48,311 bases of DNA from Syntrophaceae bacterium UBA7544 (GCA_002479215.1 DLME01000096.1:1-48311), one strand, 5' to 3'; shown: positions 1-8,824, counted from the stretch's first letter. The notes: generated by a model from the sequence alone, not told the origin. Numbers and translations are program-made.

Positions 1-562
1 CTTGTTTGCCAAACAATAATCTATCCATCCCGTTTGCTAATTCAAAAAGTTGAGGTGTCCGAAAATAATACAGGTAAAAAAGACTGGGCAAACTCTTCCC
101 CGTTATACAGGGATGCATTATTCTTAGTAATTGATTTTCGTGTTCCTTAGGCGAGATCCTGAAAGAAAATTCATCCAATCCGATTATAACTGATTTTATT
201 CGAATTCTCTTTTGCAGAAAGGCTTTAATTATGGCTAGGTGTTCAGCGGGCAATCCCCCAGAATATGACATATTGTAAAATTTTCCGGTATTTATTTTGG
301 CCGGATTAATAACAGAGGTAAAGGATGATCCAAAGATGAAGGAATCAAAATGATCTGGATTACAAAAGATGTATTCCGGATTGAATATCTGCGAATTTAT
401 TGTTGTCGCGTAAGTTATGTAATTGGTCTTGTTATTTTTATCCAGAGTAAATAGACTGAAACGAATGCCATATGTGTCCAAATAAAAATTAAAAGATACT
501 ACAGCAGAAAGAAATAATATAAAAAAGAATAATACAATTTTTAACCACTTTGCGCAATTCAT
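1..562 (-). CDS. Secreted/membrane-anchored SGNH-like partner of MBOAT acyltransferase (partial)
   Basis: Reading frame on the minus strand starting at ATG 562-560 and running off the left edge, so only about 187 N-terminal residues are visible. A ribosome-binding site (AGGTGG) lies just upstream. The protein opens with a hydrophobic segment (about residues 6-24), typical of an inner-membrane anchor or uncleaved signal. A FIFGSS motif at about residue 70 resembles the nucleophile block of SGNH/GDSL-type hydrolases, and a second strand reads VIIGLDEF. It lies 14 bases behind the MBOAT gene, so the two are surely co-transcribed. MBOAT acyltransferases are usually paired with such periplasmic AlgJ/AlgX/DltD-like proteins, which pass the acyl group to the polysaccharide. 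The family is inferred from layout and this single motif; the catalytic Asp/His are outside the window. Confidence 0.6.
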   Translation of the reverse strand, partial: MNCAKWLKIVLFFFILFLSAVVSFNFYLDTYGIRFSLFTLDKNNKTNYITYATTINSQIFNPEYIFCNPDHFDSFIFGSSFTSVINPAKINTGKFYNMSYSGGLPAEHLAIIKAFLQKRIRIKSVIIGLDEFSFRISPKEHENQLLRIMHPCITGKSLPSLFYLYYFRTPQLFELANGMDRLLFGKQ

Positions 563-576
563 TGCAATATAGCCAC

Positions 577-2046
577 CTAAAATTTAAAATACAAAAAAAC
601 TGTAGCCTGATTTAGTAAAAGCAAGCCGCAGGCCATTAAAACCGAGATAGCCATGGCATTTTCCCAATTCGGAGAAAACTTTTCTAAAAGCTGATTCGAA
701 TTTTTAGCAAGCAGAACAAACGGGATCAAAACTATGCATAAAAAGTAAACGATTGTTACCGTCTCGGGAAGATTGTCCCGCCATTCGCCGAATCTGATTC
801 CAACTACTGTCAATTCCTGCCAAAAATGATTGTCGGCAAGATTAGGCGACACAAAGATGCCGTTAATTCCGGCCATACCTTTCAGTACATTCAGCGCATC
901 ATTCCAGCTTTTAGCCCGGAAAAAAATCCAGGTGATATTTACAAAATTAAAGGTTAGAAGCCAGGCGAGAACTTTATTTAAGTGAAGGCCGGTTTTTATC
1001 CACAATCGGTGCACAACCAGCGCTGAACCATGCAGGAAGCCCCAAAAGACGAATGTCCACGCCGCGCCATGCCACAGACCGCCGATTAAAAAAGTCAGCA
1101 TGAGATTTATCAAGGTTCTTATTTCGCCGCTGCGGTTGCCGCCCAGAGGAATATAGATATAGTCACGCAGAAAGCGAGAAAACGTAATATGCCAGCGATG
1201 CCAGAATTCCCTTATATCCAGTGATTTATAGGGGGAATTAAAATTTGCCGGAATGTTGATATTAAAAATGAGGGCGGCGCCTATGGCCATGTCCGTATAG
1301 CCGCTGAAATCAAAATATAATTGCATGGTAAAGGAAAGGCTGGTGAGCCAAGCCTCGGTAAAACTAAGTGCGGAGGAAGCGTTGAATCCACCATTGGCTA
1401 TTATCGCCAGTGTATCGGCAATGGCTGTTTTCTTGAAAAGACCAATGGAAAAAATAAAAATCCCCCGGCATAAATTGTCAATATTAAATTTTTGGGCCTG
1501 TTTTGATTCCAACTGTGGAATTATTTCTTTATGGTAAACAATAGGTCCGGAAATAACGTAAGGAAAGAAAGTGACATAAAGGCAATAGCTGACAAAATCG
1601 TAGCGGTAACCCCCCTGGCGGTAAACATCCGTCAGCCAGGCGATCTGCATGAACGTGTAAAAACTGATGCCGATGGGTAGCAGAATATTGAGCAGTCGAA
1701 TCTGAGCTGCAAAAACGGCATTGACGTTGTCCAAAAAAAAGTTGCTGTATTTGAAAAATCCCAGAAAGAGAATATTGGCGGCAATCGCGGCGATAAAGAT
1801 CAGTTTTTTGTTTCGCCCGCCTCGTTCTGTCGATATGGAAAGGGCCGACCCGCCAGCATAATTAAATAAAACCGAACAGATCAAGACCAGCGCAAAATAC
1901 ACATTCCAGAAAGACATGAAGCACAAGGAGGCCAGCAGTAAAAAAAGACGAGGCCATTTGACCGCAAAATACCGATGGAGGAGAAAATAAACCGTTGCCA
2001 CCAGTGGTAAAAAGATAAAGATAAATGAATAAGAATTGGAAAGCAT
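577..2046 (-). CDS. MBOAT family O-acyltransferase (AlgI-like)
   Basis: A 489-residue polytopic membrane protein of the membrane-bound O-acyltransferase family, the usual length for AlgI/DltB-like members. Landmarks are DFSGYTDMA (246-254), FWHRWHITFSRF (281-292) and the hallmark GGLWHGAAW around residue 323-331, where His326 is the conserved catalytic histidine. Such proteins move an acetyl or other acyl group across the inner membrane for O-acylation of an exported polysaccharide. The gene is immediately upstream of a secreted SGNH-like partner at 562-1, the normal two-gene layout. In this locus the substrate is most likely the glycan made by the plus-strand cluster, but that is inference. 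The Shine-Dalgarno sequence is weak. The 232-base gap upstream (2047-2278) separates it from the thiolase gene and could hold its own promoter. Confidence 0.9.
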   Translation of the reverse strand: MLSNSYSFIFIFLPLVATVYFLLHRYFAVKWPRLFLLLASLCFMSFWNVYFALVLICSVLFNYAGGSALSISTERGGRNKKLIFIAAIAANILFLGFFKYSNFFLDNVNAVFAAQIRLLNILLPIGISFYTFMQIAWLTDVYRQGGYRYDFVSYCLYVTFFPYVISGPIVYHKEIIPQLESKQAQKFNIDNLCRGIFIFSIGLFKKTAIADTLAIIANGGFNASSALSFTEAWLTSLSFTMQLYFDFSGYTDMAIGAALIFNINIPANFNSPYKSLDIREFWHRWHITFSRFLRDYIYIPLGGNRSGEIRTLINLMLTFLIGGLWHGAAWTFVFWGFLHGSALVVHRLWIKTGLHLNKVLAWLLTFNFVNITWIFFRAKSWNDALNVLKGMAGINGIFVSPNLADNHFWQELTVVGIRFGEWRDNLPETVTIVYFLCIVLIPFVLLAKNSNQLLEKFSPNWENAMAISVLMACGLLLLNQATVFLYFKF

Positions 2047-2278
2047 GAATTAATTCTTAAATATTAAGCCTGTTTGGCTAATTAATAACTGCGAACATAA
2101 TATAACAGTTTTATCTTTATGAAATATTCAACACTTCGTCATGTTCGGGGAACTTGCCCTATAAAATTCTCCTTCCTCTATCCCTCTCCCAGCATGCGCC
2201 GAGCAAGTTCTTGAGGGCAAGAAGAAAAAAGTCAAATTGCAATACTACGTTTTGCAAAAATATTGTAGCGCTTTGGCT

Positions 2279-3568
2279 TTACGCTCTTTCCAGAACAATA
2301 GACATCCCCTGACCGCCGCCAATGCACAGTGAAGCCAGCCCGCGTTTTAAGTTTTTCTTTTTCATCTGCATAGCTAGTGCATAGGTAATACGGGCGCCCG
2401 AACAGCCGATCGGATGGCCTAAGGATACTCCGCCGCCATTGAGATTGCATTTATTGATATCGATCTCAAGTTCTTTTATACAGGCTAGCGCCTGCGCGGC
2501 AAAGGCTTCGTTTAATTCGATAAGATCAATATCCTTCATGGTTAAGTTGAGCTGCTGGAAAAGTTTTCGTGTCGCCGGAATGGGAGCTAATCCCATATAG
2601 GCCGGATCAACCCCGCCGCTGGCAAATCCCTTGATTTTGGCCAGGGCTTCGAGTTTTAATTCTTTGGCTTTTTCGGCGCTCATAACTACAACCGCGGCAG
2701 CGCCGTCGTTGATACCGGAAGCATTCCCCGCCGTTACCGTACCGTCTTTTTTGAAAACCGCCGGCAGCTTACTCATCTTTTCCAGCGATGTATCCATGGG
2801 TCGCTCATCAACATTAAAGATTTTGGGCTCGCCTTTTTTCTGGGAAACAATCACCGAAACAATTTCATCGGCTACAGTTCCTGCGGCATTGGCCGCCCGC
2901 GCTCTTTGGTGGCTTCTCAAGGAAAACTCGTCTTGTTCACCGCGTGATATTTTGTAAAGCGCGGCAATATTTTCCGCGGTTAAACCCATATGGTAACCAT
3001 TAAATATTTCATAGAGGCCGTCGTAAACCATCAAATCGGTAATCTGGCCAAAAGGCATGCTCATACGATAGCCCCAACGGGCGTCAGGCAATGCAAAAGG
3101 CGCATTGCTCATATTTTCCATGCCGCCAGCGACAATAATTTCGGCGTTTCCGGATTGGATGGTCTGTGCCGCCAAAGCAATGGCCTTCAGGCCGGAGGCG
3201 CAAACTTTATTCACGGTATAAGCGTTGGTTTCTTCCGGAAGGCCGGCATAAATGGACGACTGCCGCGCGACATTTTGGCCTTGTCCTGCCTGTAATACGT
3301 TGCCCATGATTACTTCATCAATGTAAACGGGCTTTAAGGATTCATTGTAATCATAATATTTTTTGTTTATTGCCGTCATTTCAAAATTACCTAATGCAGT
3401 AGGCCTGTAGCTTCTTAATAAGTCGTTAACCGAAGGTCTCAATCCCGCCCTCTTCAGCGCTTCTTTAATGACTAAAGCTCCCATATCGACTGTTTTAACG
3501 CCTTTTAACGATCCGCCGAATTCTCCCACTGCGGTTCTGGAACCGCTGACAATTACCACTTCTTTCAT
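2279..3568 (-). CDS. Acetyl-CoA C-acyltransferase (thiolase) with an extra N-terminal insertion
   Basis: Thiolase of 429 residues. It should condense or cleave acyl-CoA (acetoacetyl-CoA/3-ketoacyl-CoA) in the cytoplasm. Catalytic elements are all present: nucleophile Cys123 in NKVCASGLKA, NEAFAAQ (353-359), His385 in SLGHPIGCSG and Cys415 in CIGGGQG. Compared with the usual length of about 393 residues there is a block of about 35 extra residues at about 44-80, between KRAGL and VYIDEVIMGN, with no homology I recognise. I chose ATG 3568, which has a GGGAG ribosome site about 9 bases upstream; a TTG five codons earlier is possible. It lies 37 bases behind an acyl-CoA ligase-like gene on the same strand, suggesting a fatty-acid or CoA-thioester operon unrelated to the glycan genes. 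Confidence 0.92.
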   Translation of the reverse strand: MKEVVIVSGSRTAVGEFGGSLKGVKTVDMGALVIKEALKRAGLRPSVNDLLRSYRPTALGNFEMTAINKKYYDYNESLKPVYIDEVIMGNVLQAGQGQNVARQSSIYAGLPEETNAYTVNKVCASGLKAIALAAQTIQSGNAEIIVAGGMENMSNAPFALPDARWGYRMSMPFGQITDLMVYDGLYEIFNGYHMGLTAENIAALYKISRGEQDEFSLRSHQRARAANAAGTVADEIVSVIVSQKKGEPKIFNVDERPMDTSLEKMSKLPAVFKKDGTVTAGNASGINDGAAAVVVMSAEKAKELKLEALAKIKGFASGGVDPAYMGLAPIPATRKLFQQLNLTMKDIDLIELNEAFAAQALACIKELEIDINKCNLNGGGVSLGHPIGCSGARITYALAMQMKKKNLKRGLASLCIGGGQGMSIVLERA

Positions 3569-3605
3569 TTCTTGCTCCCTCAATTTTTATCTATAATATA
3601 GAGAT

Positions 3606-5072
3606 TCAAATATCTAACTTCCGGACAAACTCCACTTCCCGCGGCACCTTATAAGGAGAAAGATAAATCCGGCAATGTTTGAGTATTTCTTTTTCGTCAA
3701 CAATAAAATTCTGCTTTTTTACAATTTCGGCTTTCACAATTTCGCCTCGCATCAAATCCTTTTTGCCAATCACTCTTGAGCTTTGCACTGCTTGATGTAG
3801 GTTTAGGACATCTTCTACCTCTTTCGGATAAACATTAAATCCGCTGGTAATAATCATTCTTTTTTTTAGGCCGGTAATAAAAACGTAATCATCATTATCC
3901 ATTCTGCCCAAATCGCCGGTGTAAAGCCAACCATCCTTAATAACGGATGCCGTTGCCGCTTTGTCTTTATAATACCCCTGCATGACGTTATCGCCTTTTA
4001 CGATAAGCTCACCGATTTCACCACGGGTCAGTTCCCGGCCGTTTTCATCGACAATTTTAATTTTAGTGCCGGGGACGGCCATGCCGATGGAACCCGGCTT
4101 TTGTGGTCTGTCGAGCATGTTGAAGGAACAAGCCGGTGAGGCTTCCGTTAAACCATAACCTTCCACGATTTTTGCTCCGAATTGTTTTTCAAAAGCAGGG
4201 ATAAATTCGGCCGGCATCGGCGCTCCTCCGGTCACGCAAACATTTAAGGAACTGATGTCGAAGTTAGCTGCGCCTTCATGAAACATCATTCCCAGATAAA
4301 GACGGGGTACGGCGCATATGTACGTGATTTTCTCCTTTTGTATGGCGTTAAAAAGTCCTTCCATCGTGAATCTATCCATCATTACGACGCTGCAGCCTGT
4401 ACGAACAACATTGATCATGTTGACGGTCGAGCCAAAAGAGTGAAATAAAGGAATGAGAGAAAGCCCTATATCCAGATGAGTTCTTTTCACACAAGAATGT
4501 ATCAAATGAGACTGAGAGTACAGATTGCGATGGGTGAGAACCGCCCCTAAAGATTTCCCGGTAAGACCGGACGTATAAATTATAACGGCGGGATCATCAG
4601 GAGATATTATCTCCCCCGGATTGGAAAAATCTCCGGCTTTCAAGGCCATCCTAAAAGGAGAATTTTCATCGGGAGAATCAATTGTAACTAAGTTTCGGCA
4701 CATGGAGAGCTTATTTTGAATTTCTTCATACCTTTTTCGTGCCGATTCGATTGTCATTAATACTTTGGCATCGCTGTTTTCCAAGAGATAGCTCAGTTCA
4801 TAAGGCGTAGAAGAAGTATTCAAAGGAACAGCGACAGCACCCAGTTTTACCACGGCAAAATAACAGTAAAAAAATTCAGGAATGTTAGGAAGCATCAGAG
4901 CAACTTTATCGCCCTTCCCCACACCTGTTTTACTTAGTAAATGCGCGACCGCGTTGACGGCACGATTCAACTGATCATAATTAATACGTTGATTCTCAAA
5001 GATCAGAACCGTTCGGTCGGTATAATTGCGGGCAGCTTCTTCCAGTAATAACGCTAAATTAATTTTTCCCAA
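3606..5072 (-). CDS. AMP-binding acyl-CoA ligase-like protein lacking catalytic lysines
   Basis: A 488-residue member of the acyl-adenylate-forming (ANL) family, most like long-chain acyl-CoA ligases. It shows the phosphate loop region at 166-176, GYGLTEASP (305-313), GWLYTGDLGR (381-390) and the SGFNVYPKEVE block (410-420). Two oddities are visible. The phosphate loop reads TSGLTGKSLG, so the usual PK pair is SL and the conserved loop lysine is lost. The protein ends at VPREVEFVRKLDI, just before the expected C-terminal PKTxxGK segment with the adenylation lysine; the bases after the stop do not encode it in that frame. The start is TTG, with GGAGG about 10 bases upstream. It precedes the thiolase by 37 bases. 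It may be an altered or inactive ligase, or bind acyl-CoA without activating acids. Confidence 0.85.
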   Translation of the reverse strand: MGKINLALLLEEAARNYTDRTVLIFENQRINYDQLNRAVNAVAHLLSKTGVGKGDKVALMLPNIPEFFYCYFAVVKLGAVAVPLNTSSTPYELSYLLENSDAKVLMTIESARKRYEEIQNKLSMCRNLVTIDSPDENSPFRMALKAGDFSNPGEIISPDDPAVIIYTSGLTGKSLGAVLTHRNLYSQSHLIHSCVKRTHLDIGLSLIPLFHSFGSTVNMINVVRTGCSVVMMDRFTMEGLFNAIQKEKITYICAVPRLYLGMMFHEGAANFDISSLNVCVTGGAPMPAEFIPAFEKQFGAKIVEGYGLTEASPACSFNMLDRPQKPGSIGMAVPGTKIKIVDENGRELTRGEIGELIVKGDNVMQGYYKDKAATASVIKDGWLYTGDLGRMDNDDYVFITGLKKRMIITSGFNVYPKEVEDVLNLHQAVQSSRVIGKKDLMRGEIVKAEIVKKQNFIVDEKEILKHCRIYLSPYKVPREVEFVRKLDI

Positions 5073-5190
5073 AACCTCTGCACCTCCGCGAAATTTACGT
5101 GTTTACTTAGCACAAGAAACGGCTATTTTTCAACAAGATAATGAAAGCCGGGGCTATATTTGCCCGCGTTGGGAAAAAACAGTTTTTTGC

Positions 5191-5219
5191 TTGCCTGTAT
5201 GGAGGTTTTACCTTATAAT
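5191..5219 (+). promoter_or_regulatory. Sigma70-type promoter for the YtfJ-like gene
   Basis: TTGCCT at 5191-5196 and a perfect TATAAT at 5214-5219 are separated by 17 bases. It lies in the 245-base gap between the divergent ligase-like gene and the gene at 5318, pointing to the latter, and would leave a leader of about 90 bases. Confidence 0.6.
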
Positions 5220-5317
5220 CCGCCGTGGTTTTTATAAACTCAGCATCCTGCTCATATTAAATTGCCTCAAACTCTACACCTCTAAGTTGACTTACAGGCG
5301 ATTAAAAGGAGGATCAA

Positions 5318-5848
5318 ATGAAAAAGGCTTTTACAGTTGTTTTTTTTGTTTTATTGTGGAGCGCCCCTTTCGCCTGGGCTGATGAGTTGAAAATCGGCGA
5401 AAAGGCTCCCAATTTCTTTCTACAAGATTATTCGGGGAAAATTTATACACTCGATTCACAAGAATTCCAGGGACGGGTTATTTCTATTTTTTATAACGAT
5501 CCTGATAAAAAAAACTGGAATAAGCATGTTGAGGATGCCTTACTCAAAGACAATGGGCTGGATAGAAAAAACAATTATAAGAGCTTATGCATTACTAATC
5601 TCAAAGCCAGCAAATTACCCAATTTAATTATTAAACAGGTAATAAAAAGCAAACAGCAAACGACCAGCTCGGTTATATTGCTTGATTTGGATTACAGCAT
5701 AATAAAGGCGTGGGGACTTAAAAATTACTCTTCCGATATTGTTGTTTTGGATAAAGACAGGATCTGCCGCTATCTTTACAACGGCAAGCTCCCGCCAGAA
5801 GAAGTGGAAAAATTAATTAGCATCATTAAGGAATATCAAGTAAAATAA
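5318..5848 (+). CDS. Periplasmic YtfJ-like (thioredoxin-fold) protein
   Basis: A 176-residue protein with a clear Sec signal peptide (residues 1-21, cleavage after AWA) followed by KIGEKAPNFFLQDYSG, the usual opening of a thioredoxin-like fold. The C-terminal part (SDIVVLDKDRICRYL, then PPEEVEKLISIIKEY) matches my recollection of the E. coli YtfJ family. There is no CxxC motif: the only cysteines in the mature part are isolated ones in KSLCIT and RICRYL, so ordinary thiol-disulfide exchange is unlikely. A strong ribosome site (AAAGGAGG) precedes ATG 5318, and a sigma70-like promoter is at 5191-5219. The role of the family is poorly known. It has no obvious link with the neighbouring folD gene 84 bases downstream. 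Confidence 0.75.
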   Translation: MKKAFTVVFFVLLWSAPFAWADELKIGEKAPNFFLQDYSGKIYTLDSQEFQGRVISIFYNDPDKKNWNKHVEDALLKDNGLDRKNNYKSLCITNLKASKLPNLIIKQVIKSKQQTTSSVILLDLDYSIIKAWGLKNYSSDIVVLDKDRICRYLYNGKLPPEEVEKLISIIKEYQVK

Positions 5849-5932
5849 ATTTAACAAATTTAGATTCTCCCTAGTAAATCGTACTTACTGTCAAGCAGGT
5901 AAAATTTTGCAATATTGTAAACGAGAGGATTT

Positions 5933-6781
5933 ATGGCCGTAATTATTGATGGCAACAAGATAGCGCAGGAGATTCGCCAAGCGGTAAGCAAGGAGGCTCT
6001 GGTTTTGAAAGAAAAAACAGGAGTGGTACCGGGACTTGCCGTAATTCTCGTTGGAGAAGACCCGGCATCAAAAGTCTATATAGCTAGAAAAGCGATGGCC
6101 TGCGCTGAAGCCGGTTTTTTATCCCGTGAGTATCGGCTGCCTGCAGATACAGGTGAAACAAAGCTTTTGAACATTATCAAGGAATTAAATGCGGACAAAC
6201 TTATTCATGGTATCCTGGTACAACTTCCTCTGCCTAAACATATCCATCCCGATAAAATCATTGCTGCCATTGACCCGCGCAAAGATGTTGACGGTTTTCA
6301 CCCTTACAACATGGGTGAGCTTGTCGCCGGAAATCCTTTATATATTCCTTGTACGCCTAGGGGAATTATGGAGTTAATCAGCCGTACGGGCATTGAACTT
6401 ACGGGAAAAGAGGCGGTAGTTGTGGGACGCAGTAATATTGTCGGCAAACCAATAGCGCTTTTGCTTCTGACTCAAAATGCCACAGTTACTATTTGCCATT
6501 CGCGCACAAAAAACCTTTCCACCGTCACCGGTCGCGCCGATGTTTTGATCGCCGCCGTGGGCAAAGCCCGAATGATTAAGGCAGATATGGTCAAGAAAGG
6601 CGCTATTGTGATTGATGTGGGTGTGAATCGTTTGGAAAACGGCAAACTTACCGGAGACGTTGCTTTTGATGAAGTAGCAGTTAAAGCATCCTATATTACA
6701 CCGGTGCCCGGCGGTGTGGGACCGATGACTATCGCCATGCTGATGAAAAATACGCTTGAAGCATCAAGGAACGCTTTATAA
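5933..6781 (+). CDS. folD: Bifunctional methylenetetrahydrofolate dehydrogenase/cyclohydrolase
   Basis: FolD interconverts methylene-, methenyl- and 10-formyl-tetrahydrofolate in the cytoplasm using NAD(P). All family blocks are present in 282 residues, the normal length: substrate and catalytic site SKVYIARKAMAC with Tyr49 and Lys53, GILVQLPLP (93-101), PRKDVDGFHP (115-124), the dinucleotide-binding loop VVGRSNIVGKP (163-173) and the C-terminal PGGVGPMT. The start ATG at 5933 follows GAGAGG. It probably belongs to core one-carbon metabolism. It also marks the left border of the glycan cluster: the next gene begins 68 bases on. Methyl donors for the many methyltransferases downstream ultimately depend on this pool, but a functional link is only a guess. 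Confidence 0.97.
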   Translation: MAVIIDGNKIAQEIRQAVSKEALVLKEKTGVVPGLAVILVGEDPASKVYIARKAMACAEAGFLSREYRLPADTGETKLLNIIKELNADKLIHGILVQLPLPKHIHPDKIIAAIDPRKDVDGFHPYNMGELVAGNPLYIPCTPRGIMELISRTGIELTGKEAVVVGRSNIVGKPIALLLLTQNATVTICHSRTKNLSTVTGRADVLIAAVGKARMIKADMVKKGAIVIDVGVNRLENGKLTGDVAFDEVAVKASYITPVPGGVGPMTIAMLMKNTLEASRNAL

Positions 6782-6849
6782 TTTTACACGGCGCGCTATT
6801 GTAATAACCCGATCACAAGAAGGGTTGTGAAAACGGAGGCTGAAATCAA

Positions 6850-7725
6850 ATGAATGTGGATATCATTGTAGCGACATATAAGCGATACGGCCTTTTGCAA
6901 GAAACCTTGAGGAGTGTGGCCAATCAGAGTTATCCATATTGGAAATGCTGGATTGCAGAAGACGGTGAATCGAAAGAGACTTATGAAGCCGTAAAACCTT
7001 TTCTGGAGGATAACCGTTTTACCTATCTGCCCGGAACGCATGCGGGCTATCCCGCGGTTCCACGAAATCGCGGCATTCGACAAGGGGCGGCTTCATATGT
7101 TGCGTCGCTGGATGATGATGATCTTTGGCTGCCCAAGAAGCTGGAATATCAGGTGGCTTTTCTGGAAAGACATCCCGATTGTGTACTGCTGGGGTGCAAC
7201 GCCTTTTTCTGGGAAGGAACGAGGGAATGGGATCATTCACCATTATATTTTAAAAAAAATAAGCTTGGGAAGATCTCTTATAATAAATTACTTTGTCAAA
7301 ACTGTTTCGTCCATTCCTCAGTGATGTTTCGAAGGACCGCTGTTGAAAAGTCAGGATTGTTTAATGAAGAGCCTTCCCTGCCGCCAGCCGAGGACTATGA
7401 ATTGTGGTTGCGTATCGGCGCCCTCGGTGAAATCTGGAATTTGACTGAACCACTTGTAATTTTCCGGAAAACTCCCCTAGTACATTATTCAAAGCCGAAC
7501 CGCCGTAATAAATATAAGGCGGCGGCTAATGTCTTTGCGTCTGCATTAAAGGGTATCGAAGATATACCAAGTCCCCTTTCTTATCCGGAAAATGCACGTC
7601 TTGCCGTTGCATGCCGACGCGAGAGAGACTTCTATCTTGCAGGACCACGATTTATGGGGCGATTCATACATGAACATGAACTGCGATCAAAGATAAAACA
7701 GTTTCTTAACTTTAAGAAGATATAG
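6850..7725 (+). CDS. Glycosyltransferase family 2
   Basis: A 291-residue GT-A fold sugar transferase. The N-terminus reads VDIIVATYKRYGLLQETLRS, typical of GT2 enzymes, the first acidic site is AEDGES (36-41), and the metal/nucleotide-binding DxD-type motif is SLDDDDLW (87-94). The later PPAEDYELWLRI segment supplies the expected ED acceptor/base region near residue 180. No membrane segment is seen, so it is likely a cytoplasmic or peripheral enzyme that adds a sugar from a nucleotide donor to the growing glycan. A moderate ribosome site (ACGGAGG) precedes the ATG. Its stop is only 4 bases from the next gene, so the two are co-translated. Donor and acceptor cannot be read from the sequence. 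Confidence 0.9.
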   Translation: MNVDIIVATYKRYGLLQETLRSVANQSYPYWKCWIAEDGESKETYEAVKPFLEDNRFTYLPGTHAGYPAVPRNRGIRQGAASYVASLDDDDLWLPKKLEYQVAFLERHPDCVLLGCNAFFWEGTREWDHSPLYFKKNKLGKISYNKLLCQNCFVHSSVMFRRTAVEKSGLFNEEPSLPPAEDYELWLRIGALGEIWNLTEPLVIFRKTPLVHYSKPNRRNKYKAAANVFASALKGIEDIPSPLSYPENARLAVACRRERDFYLAGPRFMGRFIHEHELRSKIKQFLNFKKI

Positions 7726-7729
7726 AATC

Positions 7730-8695
7730 ATGAATAAGTTCATCCATTCAAACATTAACTTCTTACTGAAACGATTTGGCCTCATCCTACAAAAAAGTGA
7801 AGATGAATGGGAGAGGGACGCATTTGCAAAACTTTATGAGTCGCGTATTACGCAAGTGCCTCCATCTCGTATACATCCTGCGGAGGGTGTCGTCTTTTCA
7901 AAAGACAGAGCTTTGCAGCTTCATGCCCTTTTGTCTTCTTACTTAGAAAAAGTTGTTTCACCCGTACCGCTTCATATTTTGTATTACACCTCAACACCAT
8001 CGCATCAGAAAGCGTATGAGGAAGTCATTACAATCTTTTTAAATAAATTTTTGTTTATTAAACAATCTTCGAATAATTCATTTCGAGATAATCTTATAAC
8101 ATTATTAGATTCCGTGCTGGCAGAAAATGTTTTCTTCCTTGTAGATGATGTGCTTTTTATCAACAATTTCGATGTAAGGGACTTTGCAAAATTCAATACA
8201 GATAAAATAGTTCCCTCACTACGAATGGGATTAAACTTGAAAAAATGCTATCCCGTCCAGAAAGAACAACCATTGCCGGAATTAATTTCCTGTGCTGGCA
8301 GCGACGAGGACAAAATATTTTGGAAATGGAATCAGGGCATATATGACTGGTCTTATCCTTTGTCGGTTGATGGGCACTTTTTTTCCACACAAGAAATTGC
8401 TGCCATGACCAAGTTAATCCTGTTTTCCGCCCCGAATACATATGAAGATCAACTGCAAAAGTTTCGCCGGTTTTTCTTGATTCGGATGGGGGTAGGTTAT
8501 AAGAAATCAAAAATTGTTAATATTCCATGTAATAAGGTCCAAAAAGAAAACAAAAATATATGCGGGAACACTCACCAGAATTATTTGTTAGAGCAATGGC
8601 TAAAGGGATATCAAATGGATTATCGAAGCTTATATGGTTTTTCAAACATTAGTGCGCATCAGGAAATTCCCTTTGAATTTATTAAGCGCTACTAA
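7730..8695 (+). CDS. Putative glycosyltransferase-like protein, family uncertain
   Basis: A 321-residue protein, 4 bases after the preceding GT2 gene and surely in its operon. The segment GVVFSKDRALQLHALL (53-68) followed by VPLHILYYTSTP (79-90) and FFLVDDVLFIN (135-145) has the order expected of a GT-A nucleotide-sugar transferase: first strand and helix, second strand, then a DD motif at 139-140 in the DxD position. SLRMGLNLKKCYP and the FLSxDGHFFS-like region further on recall uncharacterised sugar-transferase-like proteins of polysaccharide clusters. No signal peptide or membrane helix is evident. I do not recognise a named family with certainty, so donor, acceptor and even catalytic activity are inferred from context and the DD motif. 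Confidence 0.6.
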   Translation: MNKFIHSNINFLLKRFGLILQKSEDEWERDAFAKLYESRITQVPPSRIHPAEGVVFSKDRALQLHALLSSYLEKVVSPVPLHILYYTSTPSHQKAYEEVITIFLNKFLFIKQSSNNSFRDNLITLLDSVLAENVFFLVDDVLFINNFDVRDFAKFNTDKIVPSLRMGLNLKKCYPVQKEQPLPELISCAGSDEDKIFWKWNQGIYDWSYPLSVDGHFFSTQEIAAMTKLILFSAPNTYEDQLQKFRRFFLIRMGVGYKKSKIVNIPCNKVQKENKNICGNTHQNYLLEQWLKGYQMDYRSLYGFSNISAHQEIPFEFIKRY

Positions 8696-8796
8696 ATAAC
8701 GCATTAGTCAAATAGAGAGCACATCCGGATAAAAACCAGTGGTCAACACAGCATGAATGAATCGAGTCACCGTTCTTCAGAAGATTATCGACAAAA

Positions 8797-8824
8797 TCGG
8801 TTGATGGGCACTTTTTTTCCACAC
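8797..8824 (+). repeat. 28-base exact repeat of a segment in the upstream gene
   Basis: The 28 bases at 8797-8824 are identical to 8363-8390 inside the preceding gene, where they encode part of SVDGHFFST. Flanks differ. The second copy lies in the 267-base gap before the convergent GT4 gene. There it falls inside a short open frame (8753-8887, 44 codons, recognisable product not found), in a different reading frame. It looks like a scar of recombination. Confidence 0.7.

Noticed and set aside
2631..3295. Plus-strand frames over the thiolase gene
   Set aside because: They mirror the conserved coding strand and have no ribosome site or recognisable motif.
6411..6425. GGCGGTAG-like (JUMPstart/ops) sequence
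   Set aside because: It lies inside folD coding sequence and not in a cluster leader. No convincing ops element was found upstream of the glycan genes.
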